DNA from: CAZUGO01 sp964619935
Lineage (GTDB): Bacteria; Planctomycetota; Phycisphaerae; UBA1845; CAIVHJ01
Direction: 5' to 3'
Assembly (NCBI GenBank): GCA_964619935.1
Contig: CAZUGO010000032.1
Coordinates: 1-64,000, forward strand
Length of the DNA stretch: 64,000 nt
The translations under genes were made by a program, and so were the position numbers. Shown here in pieces: positions 17,111 through 26,428 of this stretch. The notes below the pieces were generated by a model. The model was not told the origin of the DNA and did no database searches. It saw only the letters and a program-made list of their open reading frames with translations. The first letter of the stretch is position 1, and each line of letters opens with the position of its first letter.

Positions 17111-18049
17111 TCAGGGTTCCAACGGGCCTTCGACCCGCTTGGGGGTGTCTTTGCGGCGGTGTTGGATCAACTCGGCGGCGATGCTGACGGCGATTTCCGG
17201 AACGGTCACCGCACCCAGCGGGAGGCCGATGGGGGTGTGCACGCGGTCAATCAACTCCTGGGGGATTCCGGTGGTACGGAGGTCGTCGAAGATCAGCCTG
17301 GCCTTTCGCTTGCTGCCGATCAATCCGATGTAGCCGGCGTGGCTGCGGATGACCGCCTCCAGGGCCTGCTGGTCGTGGCTGTGGCCCCGAGTGACAATGA
17401 CCACGTAACAACTGGGATCGATCGGATAGCGCTGCAGGGCGGGGGCAATGTCGTCGACCACCCGGACCATCGGCGGGGGAAAACGGTCGGCCGAAGCGTA
17501 CTCCGCACGATCGTCGAACACCACCACCCGAAAATCCAGCTCGGCGGCGAGCTTGGCAACCGCGTGACCGACATGACCGGCCCCGGCGATGAGCACGCTC
17601 GGCGGAACCTCGAGGTGCAAGGCATACACCAGGCGCCGGCCTTCCGACTGGACGATCAGCGGGATGCTGGCCGCCTGGAAGTGCCGCGCGGATCGCAGTG
17701 CATCTCGGAACGGGGTCAGATCGGCGTCGGGTGAAATGCCCAGCACGGCAACATCCATGCGGCCGCCACAAATCAAGCCGTCGTCCCAGCCGTAGTCGTG
17801 ATCCAGCACAAACTGATGGAGCGCCGATGGGCCGCCGCTGACCGACTGCTGGGCGCGGCGTTTGACTTCCTCCTCGACGCAGCCGCCGCCCAGGGTGCCC
17901 AGCGTGGTGCAGTCCTGCCGGAGCAGCATGGCCGCACCGGCAGATTGGGGCGTCGAACCCCGAGTGGCGACCACGGCGCACAAGGCGCAGCGCTGTCCTC
18001 GTTCGGCGACCGCCAGCAGTTCTTCCAGGATGGGCAGCAAGGCACTCAT
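17111..18049 (-). CDS. xdhC: XdhC-family molybdenum hydroxylase maturation factor
   Basis: XdhC proteins bind molybdenum cofactor, promote its sulfuration and insert it into xanthine dehydrogenase-type enzymes. This 312-residue protein has the N-terminal XdhC/CoxI segment (VATRGSTPQSAGAAML, GTLGGGCVEEEV) and the C-terminal Rossmann-like domain (VLIAGAGHVGHAVAKLA, VVIVTRGHSHDQQAL, YIGLIGSKRKA). Both parts are complete. It lies 61 bp downstream of the xanthine dehydrogenase gene on the same strand, so the two are probably one operon and the partner enzyme is clear. In the selenium-dependent hydroxylase set an XdhC-family protein is a standard member. Confidence 0.92.
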   Translation of the reverse strand: MSALLPILEELLAVAERGQRCALCAVVATRGSTPQSAGAAMLLRQDCTTLGTLGGGCVEEEVKRRAQQSVSGGPSALHQFVLDHDYGWDDGLICGGRMDVAVLGISPDADLTPFRDALRSARHFQAASIPLIVQSEGRRLVYALHLEVPPSVLIAGAGHVGHAVAKLAAELDFRVVVFDDRAEYASADRFPPPMVRVVDDIAPALQRYPIDPSCYVVIVTRGHSHDQQALEAVIRSHAGYIGLIGSKRKARLIFDDLRTTGIPQELIDRVHTPIGLPLGAVTVPEIAVSIAAELIQHRRKDTPKRVEGPLEP

Positions 18050-18110
18050 GGAGGCACACGGTTCCGCGTCGACCGAGCAGGCTTGGCCGCACGGGCGGCT
18101 TGAGCGCGGG

Positions 18111-20759
18111 CTAGCGGGCCCTGCCCAGGATGGCCCGGGCGGCTGGGGCGTCTTTCATGGGCAAGCGGGTGCGATGGATGCCGTCGAAGGTCTCCAGGGC
18201 TCCGGCCACCGCCGGCGCCGTGGGCACCAGTCCGATCTCGCCGACGCCGCGGGCACCATAAGGGCACTCCGGGTCTTCTTCCTCGATAAAATGAAGCTCG
18301 ATCTCGGGCATGTGGTGGGCGCGCAGCACCCCCAACGACAGGACGTCGCGGCTGGCGATCCGGCCGCCCTCGACCTGGAAGTCTTCGGTCAGGGCGTAGC
18401 CCAGACCCATGTGAATGGATCCTTCCATCTGGCCTTCCAGCAGCGTCGGGTTCATGACCTTGCCGACGTCGTGGGCGGCGATCACTTTTTTCAGCCGCCC
18501 GTCGTCGTCCAGAATCACCACCTGGGTGGCAAAGCCGTAGGTCAGATGGGTCTTGGGGTCGGCCACGTCGGCGCCCAGTTTGGTGGTATAGGTGCAGGCG
18601 TAATCGCCGCGATACTCCCGGCCGACCAGTTGCTCGAGGGTCTGGCCGCGATCCAGCTCGGCCCGCAACTTGCCCGCGGCATCAATGATGGCCAACGCGC
18701 CCAGCACGGTCGCCCGGCTGGCGGTGGTCTGACCACAGTCGACCTCGGCCGAGGTGTCGGTGCGTGGGGCAAAGACCTCCGGCGGCAGGCCGGTTTCCTG
18801 GCAGGCAGTCTGAATGCAGATGGTGAAGTAGCCCTGGCCCATCTCGGTGAAGCCGGTCAGGATCGCGACGCGGTCGGGCGCTTCCACCTTGAGCACCGCT
18901 TTGCCGACGTCAGGCATGCCGTTGCCGATGCCGACGTTCTTGATACCGCAGGCGATGCCGGCGTACCGCGCGGCCCGAAACTGATCACGCACCGCCAGCA
19001 GGGTCTTCTTCAGCCCGAACGGTTTGGTGAGTTTCTGCCCGGTGCAAAAAGCATCCCCACGGTCCAGGACATTACGCCAGCGGATTTCCCAGGCATCGAT
19101 GCCCACCAGGGCAGCCAGGCGGTTCAGGCAACTCTCCACGGCAAAGGCCGATTGGTTGGCCCCGAAGCCACGCATCGCCCCGCACGGCGGGTTGTTGGTG
19201 TACACGGCTTTGGCTTCGATGTCGACATTGGGGACGCGATACGGGCCGGTGGCGTGCCCGGCGGCGCGCTCCAGCACCTTGGCACCCACGGAGGCGTAGG
19301 CGCCCTTGTCACCGATGAGCCGTGAACGAAGGGCGGTCAGCCGGCCGTCGGCGTCGCAGCCGAGCTTGACCTCCATGCGGATGGGATGCCGCTTGGGATG
19401 CACCCGGAAGCTCTCTGTGCGGGTCAGGGTGCATTTCACCGGGCGATCCAGAACCGCGGCGGCCAGCGCGACCTGGGCCTGAATGCTGAGGTCCTCTTTG
19501 CCGCCGAAGGCCCCGCCGTTGGAGACCAGCTCCACCTGGACGCGGCCGGGCTCCCAGCCCAACACGCCGGCGATTTGTCGCTGGTCGTCGAACACGCCCT
19601 GGCCTTGGGTCAGAACTTTCAAGCCGGGCGTGCCGTTGCCGTCGGCCGACGTAGGGATGGCGATGCAGCTCTCGGGTTCCAGGAACATGTGCTCGATGAA
19701 TTGAGTTTCGTAGACGCCTTCGACCACGTGGGCTGAGGCCGCCAATGCAGCGTCGACATCACCGCGGATCACCGCGGACTGGCTCAGCAGGTTGCCCTTC
19801 GGATGCAATCGCGGGGCGTCCGGCTTGAGGGCGTCCTGCGGGGTGACCACGGGCGTGCAGACTTCGTAGTCGACCTCGATCAGGGCCGCGGCTTCGCGGG
19901 CGGCGTGCTGCGTATCGGCCACCACGATGGCCAGGACGTCACCGACGTAACGGGTGTGTTCACCACAAGCCACCAGGATCGGCCAGTCGCGGGTAATCAG
20001 TCCGACGTGTCGGTCGCCGGGCACGTCGGCGGCGGTGAGCACCCGCACGACGCCGGGGAAGTCTTCCGCCGCTCGGCGGTTCATGGAGCGGACCAGGGCA
20101 CGCGGATGATCGCTGAAGCGAAGGGCCGCGAACGTACACCCGGCCACGGTGATGTCATCGACGTACTTGAAATCGCCCAGCACGAACTGGGCGGCCTGGT
20201 AGCGGTCCAACCGGGAACCGATGCGGCCGTCCGCATCGGCGGGCGGCAGCGGCTCGCCACGCCGCACCCGGGCCAGAAGCTCGATGGCGTCCAGAATCTT
20301 GGTGTAACCGGTGCACCGGCACAGATGGGCCTTGAGGGCCCCGGCGATCTGCGATCGGCTGGGTGCCGGATTGCTGTCCAGAAAGGCCACCGCCCGCATG
20401 ACAATGCCGGGGATGCAGAAGCCGCACTGCACGCCGCCGGCCCGCACGAAACACTCGGCGACCTGGGCCCGCAGTTCGCCGTCGAGGCCCTCGGCCGTGG
20501 TCACGTCGCGATCGCGGACCTTGGCGACCTTCTGCCCGCAGGACAGCCGCGGTTTGCCGTCGACCAGCACCGTGCAGCAACCGCACTGGGCCTGCGGCGA
20601 GCAGCCGTTCTTGGGGGAGATGATGCCGCAACGATCCCGCAGAACATCCAGCAGGGTGCCGTCGGGGTCGGCATCGAGTGCCACGGGCGTGCCGTTGAGG
20701 GTAAACGATCCCGATGCCGGTACGTGGGCTGTGGCAGCGCTATCTACAATGCTCGACAT
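18111..20759 (-). CDS. Single-chain selenium-type xanthine dehydrogenase (2Fe-2S plus Mo domains)
   Basis: Hydroxylates a purine or related heterocycle at a molybdenum centre in the cytoplasm. The 882-residue chain has an N-terminal plant-type 2Fe-2S domain (cysteines from 53 to 74 in GCSPQAQCGCC...SC), a second 2Fe-2S domain (VQCGFCIPG, HLCRCTGY), then the large Mo-binding region with QGVFDDQRQI, GGAFGGKEDLS, RGFGANQSAFAVES and the catalytic-Glu motif GVGEIGLVP. This layout without an FAD domain matches the family described as selenium-dependent xanthine dehydrogenase, in which Se is a labile ligand rather than selenocysteine; accordingly no in-frame TGA is present. The ATG at 20759 begins MSSIVDSAAT. 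Divergent from ygfK, followed by xdhC. Confidence 0.9.
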   Translation of the reverse strand: MSSIVDSAATAHVPASGSFTLNGTPVALDADPDGTLLDVLRDRCGIISPKNGCSPQAQCGCCTVLVDGKPRLSCGQKVAKVRDRDVTTAEGLDGELRAQVAECFVRAGGVQCGFCIPGIVMRAVAFLDSNPAPSRSQIAGALKAHLCRCTGYTKILDAIELLARVRRGEPLPPADADGRIGSRLDRYQAAQFVLGDFKYVDDITVAGCTFAALRFSDHPRALVRSMNRRAAEDFPGVVRVLTAADVPGDRHVGLITRDWPILVACGEHTRYVGDVLAIVVADTQHAAREAAALIEVDYEVCTPVVTPQDALKPDAPRLHPKGNLLSQSAVIRGDVDAALAASAHVVEGVYETQFIEHMFLEPESCIAIPTSADGNGTPGLKVLTQGQGVFDDQRQIAGVLGWEPGRVQVELVSNGGAFGGKEDLSIQAQVALAAAVLDRPVKCTLTRTESFRVHPKRHPIRMEVKLGCDADGRLTALRSRLIGDKGAYASVGAKVLERAAGHATGPYRVPNVDIEAKAVYTNNPPCGAMRGFGANQSAFAVESCLNRLAALVGIDAWEIRWRNVLDRGDAFCTGQKLTKPFGLKKTLLAVRDQFRAARYAGIACGIKNVGIGNGMPDVGKAVLKVEAPDRVAILTGFTEMGQGYFTICIQTACQETGLPPEVFAPRTDTSAEVDCGQTTASRATVLGALAIIDAAGKLRAELDRGQTLEQLVGREYRGDYACTYTTKLGADVADPKTHLTYGFATQVVILDDDGRLKKVIAAHDVGKVMNPTLLEGQMEGSIHMGLGYALTEDFQVEGGRIASRDVLSLGVLRAHHMPEIELHFIEEEDPECPYGARGVGEIGLVPTAPAVAGALETFDGIHRTRLPMKDAPAARAILGRAR

Positions 20760-20904
20760 AATCCTTATAATACCGCAAAATGAATCCCGATGGTGCCCAT
20801 TCTTCAGATTCTGCCGTCCGGCGCGCCGATCGTCGGCTGACACCAGGCCTGCCCGGCGGCCCATCGCCGGGCGGCGGCTTGCCCTGCAGTGCCCGCGGAT
20901 CCTG

Positions 20905-22932
20905 ATGGCCGAACTTGTGCCCCTGCCATTTCGCGACCTGGTCACCCGCCTGCTCCGCGAGCCGTCGCTGCAGGACAGCGTGTTCGAGCTGCGCCGCCGA
21001 CGGTGGTATCGGCCCGACCCGGCCGGTCCGGACTTGAGCGTTCGCCTGCACGGGCGACTTGCCGGCAATCCCCTGGGCCCGGCCGCCGGCCCGCATACCC
21101 AAATGGCCCAGAACATCCTGCTCAGCTACGTGGCCGGCGCCCGCATCCTGGAACTCAAGACCGTGCAGGTCGACGACCGCCTGCACATTCCACGACCGTG
21201 TATTGACATGACCAATGTCGGCTACAACGTGGAGTGGTCTCAGGAACTGCGGGTCGAAGAATCGCTGCGTGAGTATGTCGCCGGGGCCATGCTTATTGAG
21301 ATCTTCCGGAGGGTCAGCCCGGAGGTCGCCGGCGTGCATCCGGGCGACAGCGGAACGGTGCTGCACGACATCAGCGTCGGCTACGATCTGAAGGGCATTC
21401 GCAGCGACAAGGTTCGCGGCTTCCTGCAGGGCATGCGGGAGGCCTCGCGGTGGGTCGAGCGCCTGCGGGCGGAGATTCCTGCGGAACTGGCGGCCGCCCG
21501 TGACCTCGACTTCTCAACCCGGCTGTCCGACAGCATTACCCTGTCGACCTTTCACGGCTGCCCGGCAGACGAGATCGAGCGGATTTGCGAATTCCTGATC
21601 GGCGAGTGCGACTTCGACGTGATCATCAAGATGAACCCGCCCATGCTCGGTCGGGAGCGCCTGGAGCACCTGCTGCACGACGTCCTGGGTTATCACGAGT
21701 TGCAGGTCAACCCGCAGGCCTACACCAACGGTCTGCAGTTCGTCGAGGCCCTGCAGATCAACGACCGCTTGACCCGTTTTGCAACCGGCCGCGGCCGGCG
21801 AGTCGGCTTCAAGTTCAGCAACACCCTCGAGGTGGTCAACCATCGCGATTTCTTCACCCCCGACAATCGGATCATGTATCTTTCGGGGCAGCCGCTGCAC
21901 GTCATCACCCTGGCCCTGACCGACCAGTTCCGGCAAGCGGTCGGGCCGGACGTGGCCATCAGCTTCAGCGCGGGCATCGATCAGTTGAACGCGGCGGTGG
22001 CCGTGGCCTGTGGATTCGTGCCGGTGACGATGAGCACCGATCTGCTGCGCCCCGGCGGCTACGGCCGCCTGCCGACCTACTTCGAGCGGCTGGTTCAAGA
22101 CATGGGCCGGGTGTCCGCTGCGGCGGTCGACGCCTATATTCTGCGGTGTTTCGGGCAGGAGGATGAAGCTCGCCGGCTGGCCGCCGCCGAGGGTCGCCCC
22201 ACCGAAGCGCGGGCCGTGCAGTGGGCCGGGTTGCTCAACACCACGGTGGCGGCCGAGCAGGCCGCCCAGGACCCGCGGTACCACGCCGACCGCAATCGCA
22301 AGATTCCCAAACGAATGGACTCCCAACTGACCACCTTCGACTGCATCACCTGCGACAAGTGTCTGCCGGTGTGTCCCAACGCAGCCAACTTCACCTACCC
22401 CACCCCCCGGGTGACCTTCGATTATCAGGACTTGGTGGTCCCGCCGCAGGGCGCCGTCACGCTGGGGTCGGCCACCAAGCGGTTCGCGATCACCGAGGCC
22501 ATGCAGATCGCCTGCTACGCTGATTCCTGCAACGAATGCGGCAATTGCGATACCTTCTGTCCGGAGTACGGCGGCCCCTACATCAAGAAGCCGACCTTCT
22601 TCGGAACCCTGAAGTCCTGGACCGAGGCCGCACCGCGCGACGGGTTTGTGGTCGGTCGCGAGTCGCACGTGGTGTGGATCCGCGGGCGGATCCGCGGCCG
22701 CGAGTACTACCTGCGCAGCGATCCACCCACCGGGCGTCAGCGACTCAGTGACGGTGTCGTCGAAGTGGACTTCGAGGCCGACGGCACCCTGGGACTGGAT
22801 GTTCGCCGCCTACAACCGCTGTCCACCGATCACGTTGTGGACGTCGGGGTCTACCACACGCTGCGCCATCTGCTTCACGGCGTGCTTGATGCCTCACGCG
22901 TCAACTGGGTGAATGCGGGCCTGCGTTTCTGA
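20905..22932 (+). CDS. ygfK: YgfK-family Fe-S oxidoreductase subunit (short form)
   Basis: YgfK was named a putative selenate reductase subunit and is a standard member of the selenium-dependent Mo-hydroxylase set, probably passing electrons for the hydroxylase. This 675-residue protein has the dihydroorotate-dehydrogenase-like N-terminal region (GNPLGPAAGPHTQMAQNIL, LELKTVQ, STFHGCPADEIE) and two 4Fe-4S motifs (CITCDKCLPVCP from Cys480, CNECGNCDTFCP from Cys542). From memory the E. coli protein is about 1,000 residues, with a GltD-like FAD/NAD(P)H domain; nothing like that (no GxGxxG dinucleotide motif) is visible here. ATG 20905 begins MAELVPLPF. It lies 145 bp from the divergent dehydrogenase gene, so the two probably share a regulatory region. 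Confidence 0.85.
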   Translation: MAELVPLPFRDLVTRLLREPSLQDSVFELRRRRWYRPDPAGPDLSVRLHGRLAGNPLGPAAGPHTQMAQNILLSYVAGARILELKTVQVDDRLHIPRPCIDMTNVGYNVEWSQELRVEESLREYVAGAMLIEIFRRVSPEVAGVHPGDSGTVLHDISVGYDLKGIRSDKVRGFLQGMREASRWVERLRAEIPAELAAARDLDFSTRLSDSITLSTFHGCPADEIERICEFLIGECDFDVIIKMNPPMLGRERLEHLLHDVLGYHELQVNPQAYTNGLQFVEALQINDRLTRFATGRGRRVGFKFSNTLEVVNHRDFFTPDNRIMYLSGQPLHVITLALTDQFRQAVGPDVAISFSAGIDQLNAAVAVACGFVPVTMSTDLLRPGGYGRLPTYFERLVQDMGRVSAAAVDAYILRCFGQEDEARRLAAAEGRPTEARAVQWAGLLNTTVAAEQAAQDPRYHADRNRKIPKRMDSQLTTFDCITCDKCLPVCPNAANFTYPTPRVTFDYQDLVVPPQGAVTLGSATKRFAITEAMQIACYADSCNECGNCDTFCPEYGGPYIKKPTFFGTLKSWTEAAPRDGFVVGRESHVVWIRGRIRGREYYLRSDPPTGRQRLSDGVVEVDFEADGTLGLDVRRLQPLSTDHVVDVGVYHTLRHLLHGVLDASRVNWVNAGLRF

Positions 22933-22993
22933 CCGCGCGCGCCCCCCGCCTGCCATTGCCGCCACAGACTATCGGACCTATAGGATCGATGAA

Positions 22994-23021
22994 TTGACTC
23001 GCACACCGGCGGCGCTACAGT
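22994..23021 (+). promoter_or_regulatory. Candidate promoter of the Wzz-like gene
   Basis: TTGACT (22994-22999) and TACAGT (23016-23021) are separated by 16 bases, about 88 bases upstream of the ATG at 23110. Assigned by eye from sigma-70 hexamer similarity. Confidence 0.35.
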
Positions 23022-23109
23022 TAGGTAGTCGGTGGCGGCGGGGCGAACCACCGCCTGCCTCGCCAGTGGCATGTCTGATGAATCGTCTAATCACCTGGAG
23101 CGCAGATCG

Positions 23110-25158
23110 ATGCCGCACGCACGCATGATTGTATCGTCGACCCCGGTGGACCGCGGGCTGCGTCTGGGCACGCTCCCGGATGCTGCTGCACCGCACGCGC
23201 CGCGCTGGCGGTGGGTGGGGTCTTGGCTCTGGACCAGCTTGGTGCTGGCGGCTTCGGCCTGCGCCTTGATCTGGGTTGTCGTTCAACCGATCTACAAGGT
23301 CCACGCGTTGTTGCAGGTGGATCCCGGAGGCGGTGCGGTCGTCGCCCTGGATGCCCTGGGATACCAGCGGCAGATGGCGGCGACCGAACTGCGCGATCTG
23401 ACCAGCGAAACCGTGCTCAACGAAACCGTCAAGTCGCCGACCCTCCGCAGCCTGCCGTCCCTGACCCTGGTTCCCGACCTGGCGGATCACATTCGCCGGC
23501 GCGTGAGCATCGCCCAGCTGCCGGAGACCCAACTGATCGAGGTGGCCATGATCGGTGATGCGCCCGAGGACATGGTGCCGATCGTGAACACACTGGTGCA
23601 TACCTACCTGCAGCGTCGCACGCGGCATCTGCAGGTGCGCCGCGGCGCGTTGCTGGACAGCCTGACCGCGGAGCGCGATCACCTGCTGGAGCAAGCCGCG
23701 GACACCGGCGACCGCCGCCGTGAACTGCTGTCGGCGGCCAATGCCCTGGGCGGCTCGCTGGCCACCCTGGACGCCCGCCGCGCCCAGTTGGAGCAGCAGC
23801 GCGGCGACCACGAGCAGGCCCGAGCCCTGGCCCAGGCCCGGCTCAGCGCCCTGCAAGCGCTCGACGGCAATGCTGCCGAGCGGCGCGATCGGCCCGAAGA
23901 CCTGTTGGCCTTTCTCGATCGGGACCGGGAGTTGACGGTCTTGCGGCAGGAGCTGACCACTCTGGAAAACAGCCTGCTGACCCACGAGCGTGAAGGGCGG
24001 CGCTCGCGGCATCCGCAAGTCCGACACGAACAACAACAGCTTCAGGGGGTGCGCCACCGGGTCGCCGAGCGCGAACGCAGCCTCGAAGGACCCTACCTGC
24101 GGGTAGCCGGGCAGACGGTTGTGGCGGAACTATCCGAAATCGAGACTGCCGCGGCGGTGATTGACAGAGAACTCGAGACCTTGGCCGGCCGCCGGGTGAC
24201 GCGGGTCGAACAGGTCGCCGCGCTGGAGGATCTGGATCGCAAGCAGGCCCAGGTCAACCACGATCTTGCTGAGATTCGCGAGCGGATCCGTTCGATTGGA
24301 GTCGACGAAGGCCGCCGCAGCTTGCTGACCATCCACACCGCGCCCGACGTCCCGCCCGCTCCGAATTGGGACCCGCGCCCGCGGTATCTGCTGGTCGCCC
24401 TGGCCGCCAGTGTGCTGCTGGGCGCCGCGGTCTCGCTGGTGCGCTGCCGTCCGGGGTCGCGGGTCGCCACCGGGGTGCCGTCGTCAGCCCGGTCATGGGT
24501 CGGAATCGAAACGCTGGCGGCTGCGCCGGGCCGGACGGCGGATCCAGAGCGAGCGCTGCCGAGTCTGCCGCCGCTGCGCAGTGCCGTCGCGGCGGTGTTA
24601 CACCAGGCCGGCACTGCCGCCCGCTGCAAAATGCTGACCAGCGTCGGGCCCTCGCCGGCGCGGGCCGAGTTCGCCCTGGAGATGGCCCGGAGCCTGGCGC
24701 TTGCCGGACGTCGGGTATTGCTGGTCGATGTCGACGCGGCCCGCGGACGGGTGTCCGAGGCGCTGGGTCTGGCCGGGCACCCGGGGGTGTCCAACTGGAT
24801 CGCCGGTGAGGGTCGCCTGGCCGACACCGTTCAGCAAGGCGGTTGGCCGAATGTGTCGATTCTGCCGTGCGGCGGAACCGAGCCGCTGACCGCCGCTGCG
24901 ATTGAGCGCCCGACGACCCGCGCTGCCCTGCGGGCACTGTTCGCTGATTTTGAAGACGTCATCATCGATGGACCGCCGACTTTGCCCGATGGGCAGGCGT
25001 TGCTGTGGGCGGTGGTCGCCGACGGGGCCGTGTTGCTGGTACAATCCGACGACTCGGCTGCCGACGTGGATCAGGCCCGGCGGTGGCTGAGCGCCGCCGT
25101 GGACACGGTGGTCGCCGGACCGGTCGAACGCTCGCCTGACGGCAACCTGCCGGGCTGA
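23110..25158 (+). CDS. Wzz-type polysaccharide co-polymerase with degenerate BY-kinase domain
   Basis: Proteins of this type set exopolysaccharide chain length at the inner membrane. The 682-residue chain has a first membrane helix (about 35-58), a long coiled-coil periplasmic stretch rich in Arg/Gln/Glu (about 150-410), a second helix (about 425-445), and a cytoplasmic domain like bacterial tyrosine kinases. That domain keeps Walker A' (VLLVDVDAARG, about 536) and Walker B (DVIIDGPP, about 616). The Walker A place reads TSVGPSPARAEFA and lacks the GK(S/T), and no C-terminal Tyr cluster exists. Kinase activity is therefore doubtful. GGAG about 9 bases before ATG 23110 sets the start. It is followed after 17 bp by a MocA-like gene. 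Confidence 0.82.
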   Translation: MPHARMIVSSTPVDRGLRLGTLPDAAAPHAPRWRWVGSWLWTSLVLAASACALIWVVVQPIYKVHALLQVDPGGGAVVALDALGYQRQMAATELRDLTSETVLNETVKSPTLRSLPSLTLVPDLADHIRRRVSIAQLPETQLIEVAMIGDAPEDMVPIVNTLVHTYLQRRTRHLQVRRGALLDSLTAERDHLLEQAADTGDRRRELLSAANALGGSLATLDARRAQLEQQRGDHEQARALAQARLSALQALDGNAAERRDRPEDLLAFLDRDRELTVLRQELTTLENSLLTHEREGRRSRHPQVRHEQQQLQGVRHRVAERERSLEGPYLRVAGQTVVAELSEIETAAAVIDRELETLAGRRVTRVEQVAALEDLDRKQAQVNHDLAEIRERIRSIGVDEGRRSLLTIHTAPDVPPAPNWDPRPRYLLVALAASVLLGAAVSLVRCRPGSRVATGVPSSARSWVGIETLAAAPGRTADPERALPSLPPLRSAVAAVLHQAGTAARCKMLTSVGPSPARAEFALEMARSLALAGRRVLLVDVDAARGRVSEALGLAGHPGVSNWIAGEGRLADTVQQGGWPNVSILPCGGTEPLTAAAIERPTTRAALRALFADFEDVIIDGPPTLPDGQALLWAVVADGAVLLVQSDDSAADVDQARRWLSAAVDTVVAGPVERSPDGNLPG

Positions 25159-25175
25159 GGAGTCTAGTCACCCCG

Positions 25176-25772
25176 ATGGACGCCGGCCTTCATGCCATCA
25201 TTCCGGCGGCCGGGGGTTCCCGGCGAATGGGCACGGCCAAGCCGCTGCTCGATGTCGGCGGTCAGCCGATGCTGCGGGCGGTGGTCCAATCAGTGGTTCC
25301 CACCGCGACCCGCATCGCCGTCGTGACCCGCGGCGAGATTGCCAGATGTCTCGATTTCAGTGATGTGCCGTCCGTCGTGGTGGTCCTCAACGACGACCCA
25401 TCAGGCACCATGATCGACTCGGTGCGCCTGGGGATCATCGCATTGGGTCACCCGGCGGAACCGGCTGCGGGTGGCGGGTACGTGGTGCTTCCGGGCGATC
25501 AACCGGGCATTTCGGCCGGCGACATGCAGCGCTGCCTGCTGGCGTTTCGCCGCCACGGAGGCATCGTCGTCGCCGGTTACGGCGGCCGCCACGGCCATCC
25601 CATCATTTTCGAAGCCCGCCTGGCGGCCGTCGTGTTGTCGCCGGTGTGTGACGGCGGGCTGCGCTGCATCAAGGACCACGCCGCGGAGCGGTTGCGGGTG
25701 GTGCCGTGCACGTCGCCAGCGGTGACGCAGGACTTGGACACGCCGGAAGACTATGCCGCCTGGTCGGACTGA
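25176..25772 (+). CDS. MocA/YgfJ-like molybdenum cofactor nucleotidyltransferase
   Basis: Predicted to add CMP or a related nucleotide to molybdopterin during maturation of the Mo hydroxylase. The 198-residue protein starts with the NTP-binding loop AAGGSRRMGTAKPLL and contains VLPGDQPGIS (metal/NTP site), GHPIIF and DLDTPEDY, all typical of the MocA/MobA-like family. The length is normal. It lies 17 bp after the Wzz-like gene on the same strand, so the two are probably co-transcribed despite unrelated roles. Its placement among xdh, ygfK and ssnA supports a hydroxylase-maturation job and not general sugar-nucleotide synthesis. Confidence 0.85.
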   Translation: MDAGLHAIIPAAGGSRRMGTAKPLLDVGGQPMLRAVVQSVVPTATRIAVVTRGEIARCLDFSDVPSVVVVLNDDPSGTMIDSVRLGIIALGHPAEPAAGGGYVVLPGDQPGISAGDMQRCLLAFRRHGGIVVAGYGGRHGHPIIFEARLAAVVLSPVCDGGLRCIKDHAAERLRVVPCTSPAVTQDLDTPEDYAAWSD

Positions 25773-25786
25773 GCGGCTGTCGCGGC

Positions 25787-26428
25787 TCAGGGATTGGCCG
25801 GCCTCCGCGGGGTCGCGGCCGGGTTTGCGGTCTTGAACGGCGGGCGGGTCAGATCGGTCAGCTCAAAGTCGGACCAGCGCAGGGTCACCAGAATCCAGAT
25901 GATCACCGGAACCGTGTAGGAAATCGTCGGCTGCCGGCCGATCATTTCGTAGAACCGAAAGGTCGCGTTGGTCCAGAACTCGTCGAATTCAAAGAACGGC
26001 GTCAGCCGGGCGACCGACTTTGAGTAAAACACCCCGATCGCCATTTTGATCCAGATGAACAGGTGGACCCCCAGCAGGGCCCAGAGCAGCGCCTTCCACT
26101 TCCGCCGCCACGGGATGGCGGTTGCCAGGACCAGGGCGACCACCGTCGCCGTCGGCAGATAGCCGGCCAGGCGGGTGGTGATCGGCGTGGTGTAGACCAT
26201 CCGCGAGCCGTTCTTCTTCACGGCGATCTCAACGTCCTTCTCGTCCGCCGGACTCTTGATGGGCCGGAACTGCACGATGACCTGACCGGATGAGCCCAGC
26301 ACCGCGTCGGCCACCCGGCAGAACACCCGGCCGTACCCCCGAACCAGCCCGGGCCAAGGGATGACCAGCAGCCCGTAGACGAGCAGCAGGCGGACGACGA
26401 ACTTGAGGATCTGATCACGTCTGAACAT
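25787..26428 (-). CDS. Exosortase-associated integral membrane protein
   Basis: A 213-residue membrane protein with a helix near the N-terminus (FVVRLLLVYGLLVIPWPGL), a soluble loop (about 50-85, Lys/Glu-rich), two further helices (TATVVALVLATAIPW, ALLWALLGVHLFIWI) and one near the C-terminus (VPVIIWILVTLRW), ending in a Pro/Arg tail. Its start overlaps the end of the exosortase gene by 14 bases, so translation is coupled. Membrane partners of this size accompany exosortase H in other genomes; the assignment here rests mainly on that neighbourhood. Its biochemical role in sorting is unknown. Confidence 0.7.
   Translation of the reverse strand: MFRRDQILKFVVRLLLVYGLLVIPWPGLVRGYGRVFCRVADAVLGSSGQVIVQFRPIKSPADEKDVEIAVKKNGSRMVYTTPITTRLAGYLPTATVVALVLATAIPWRRKWKALLWALLGVHLFIWIKMAIGVFYSKSVARLTPFFEFDEFWTNATFRFYEMIGRQPTISYTVPVIIWILVTLRWSDFELTDLTRPPFKTANPAATPRRPANP

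Noticed and set aside
18111..20759. Selenocysteine in the xanthine dehydrogenase
   Set aside because: The frame has no internal TGA; selenium in this enzyme family is a labile ligand of the Mo site.
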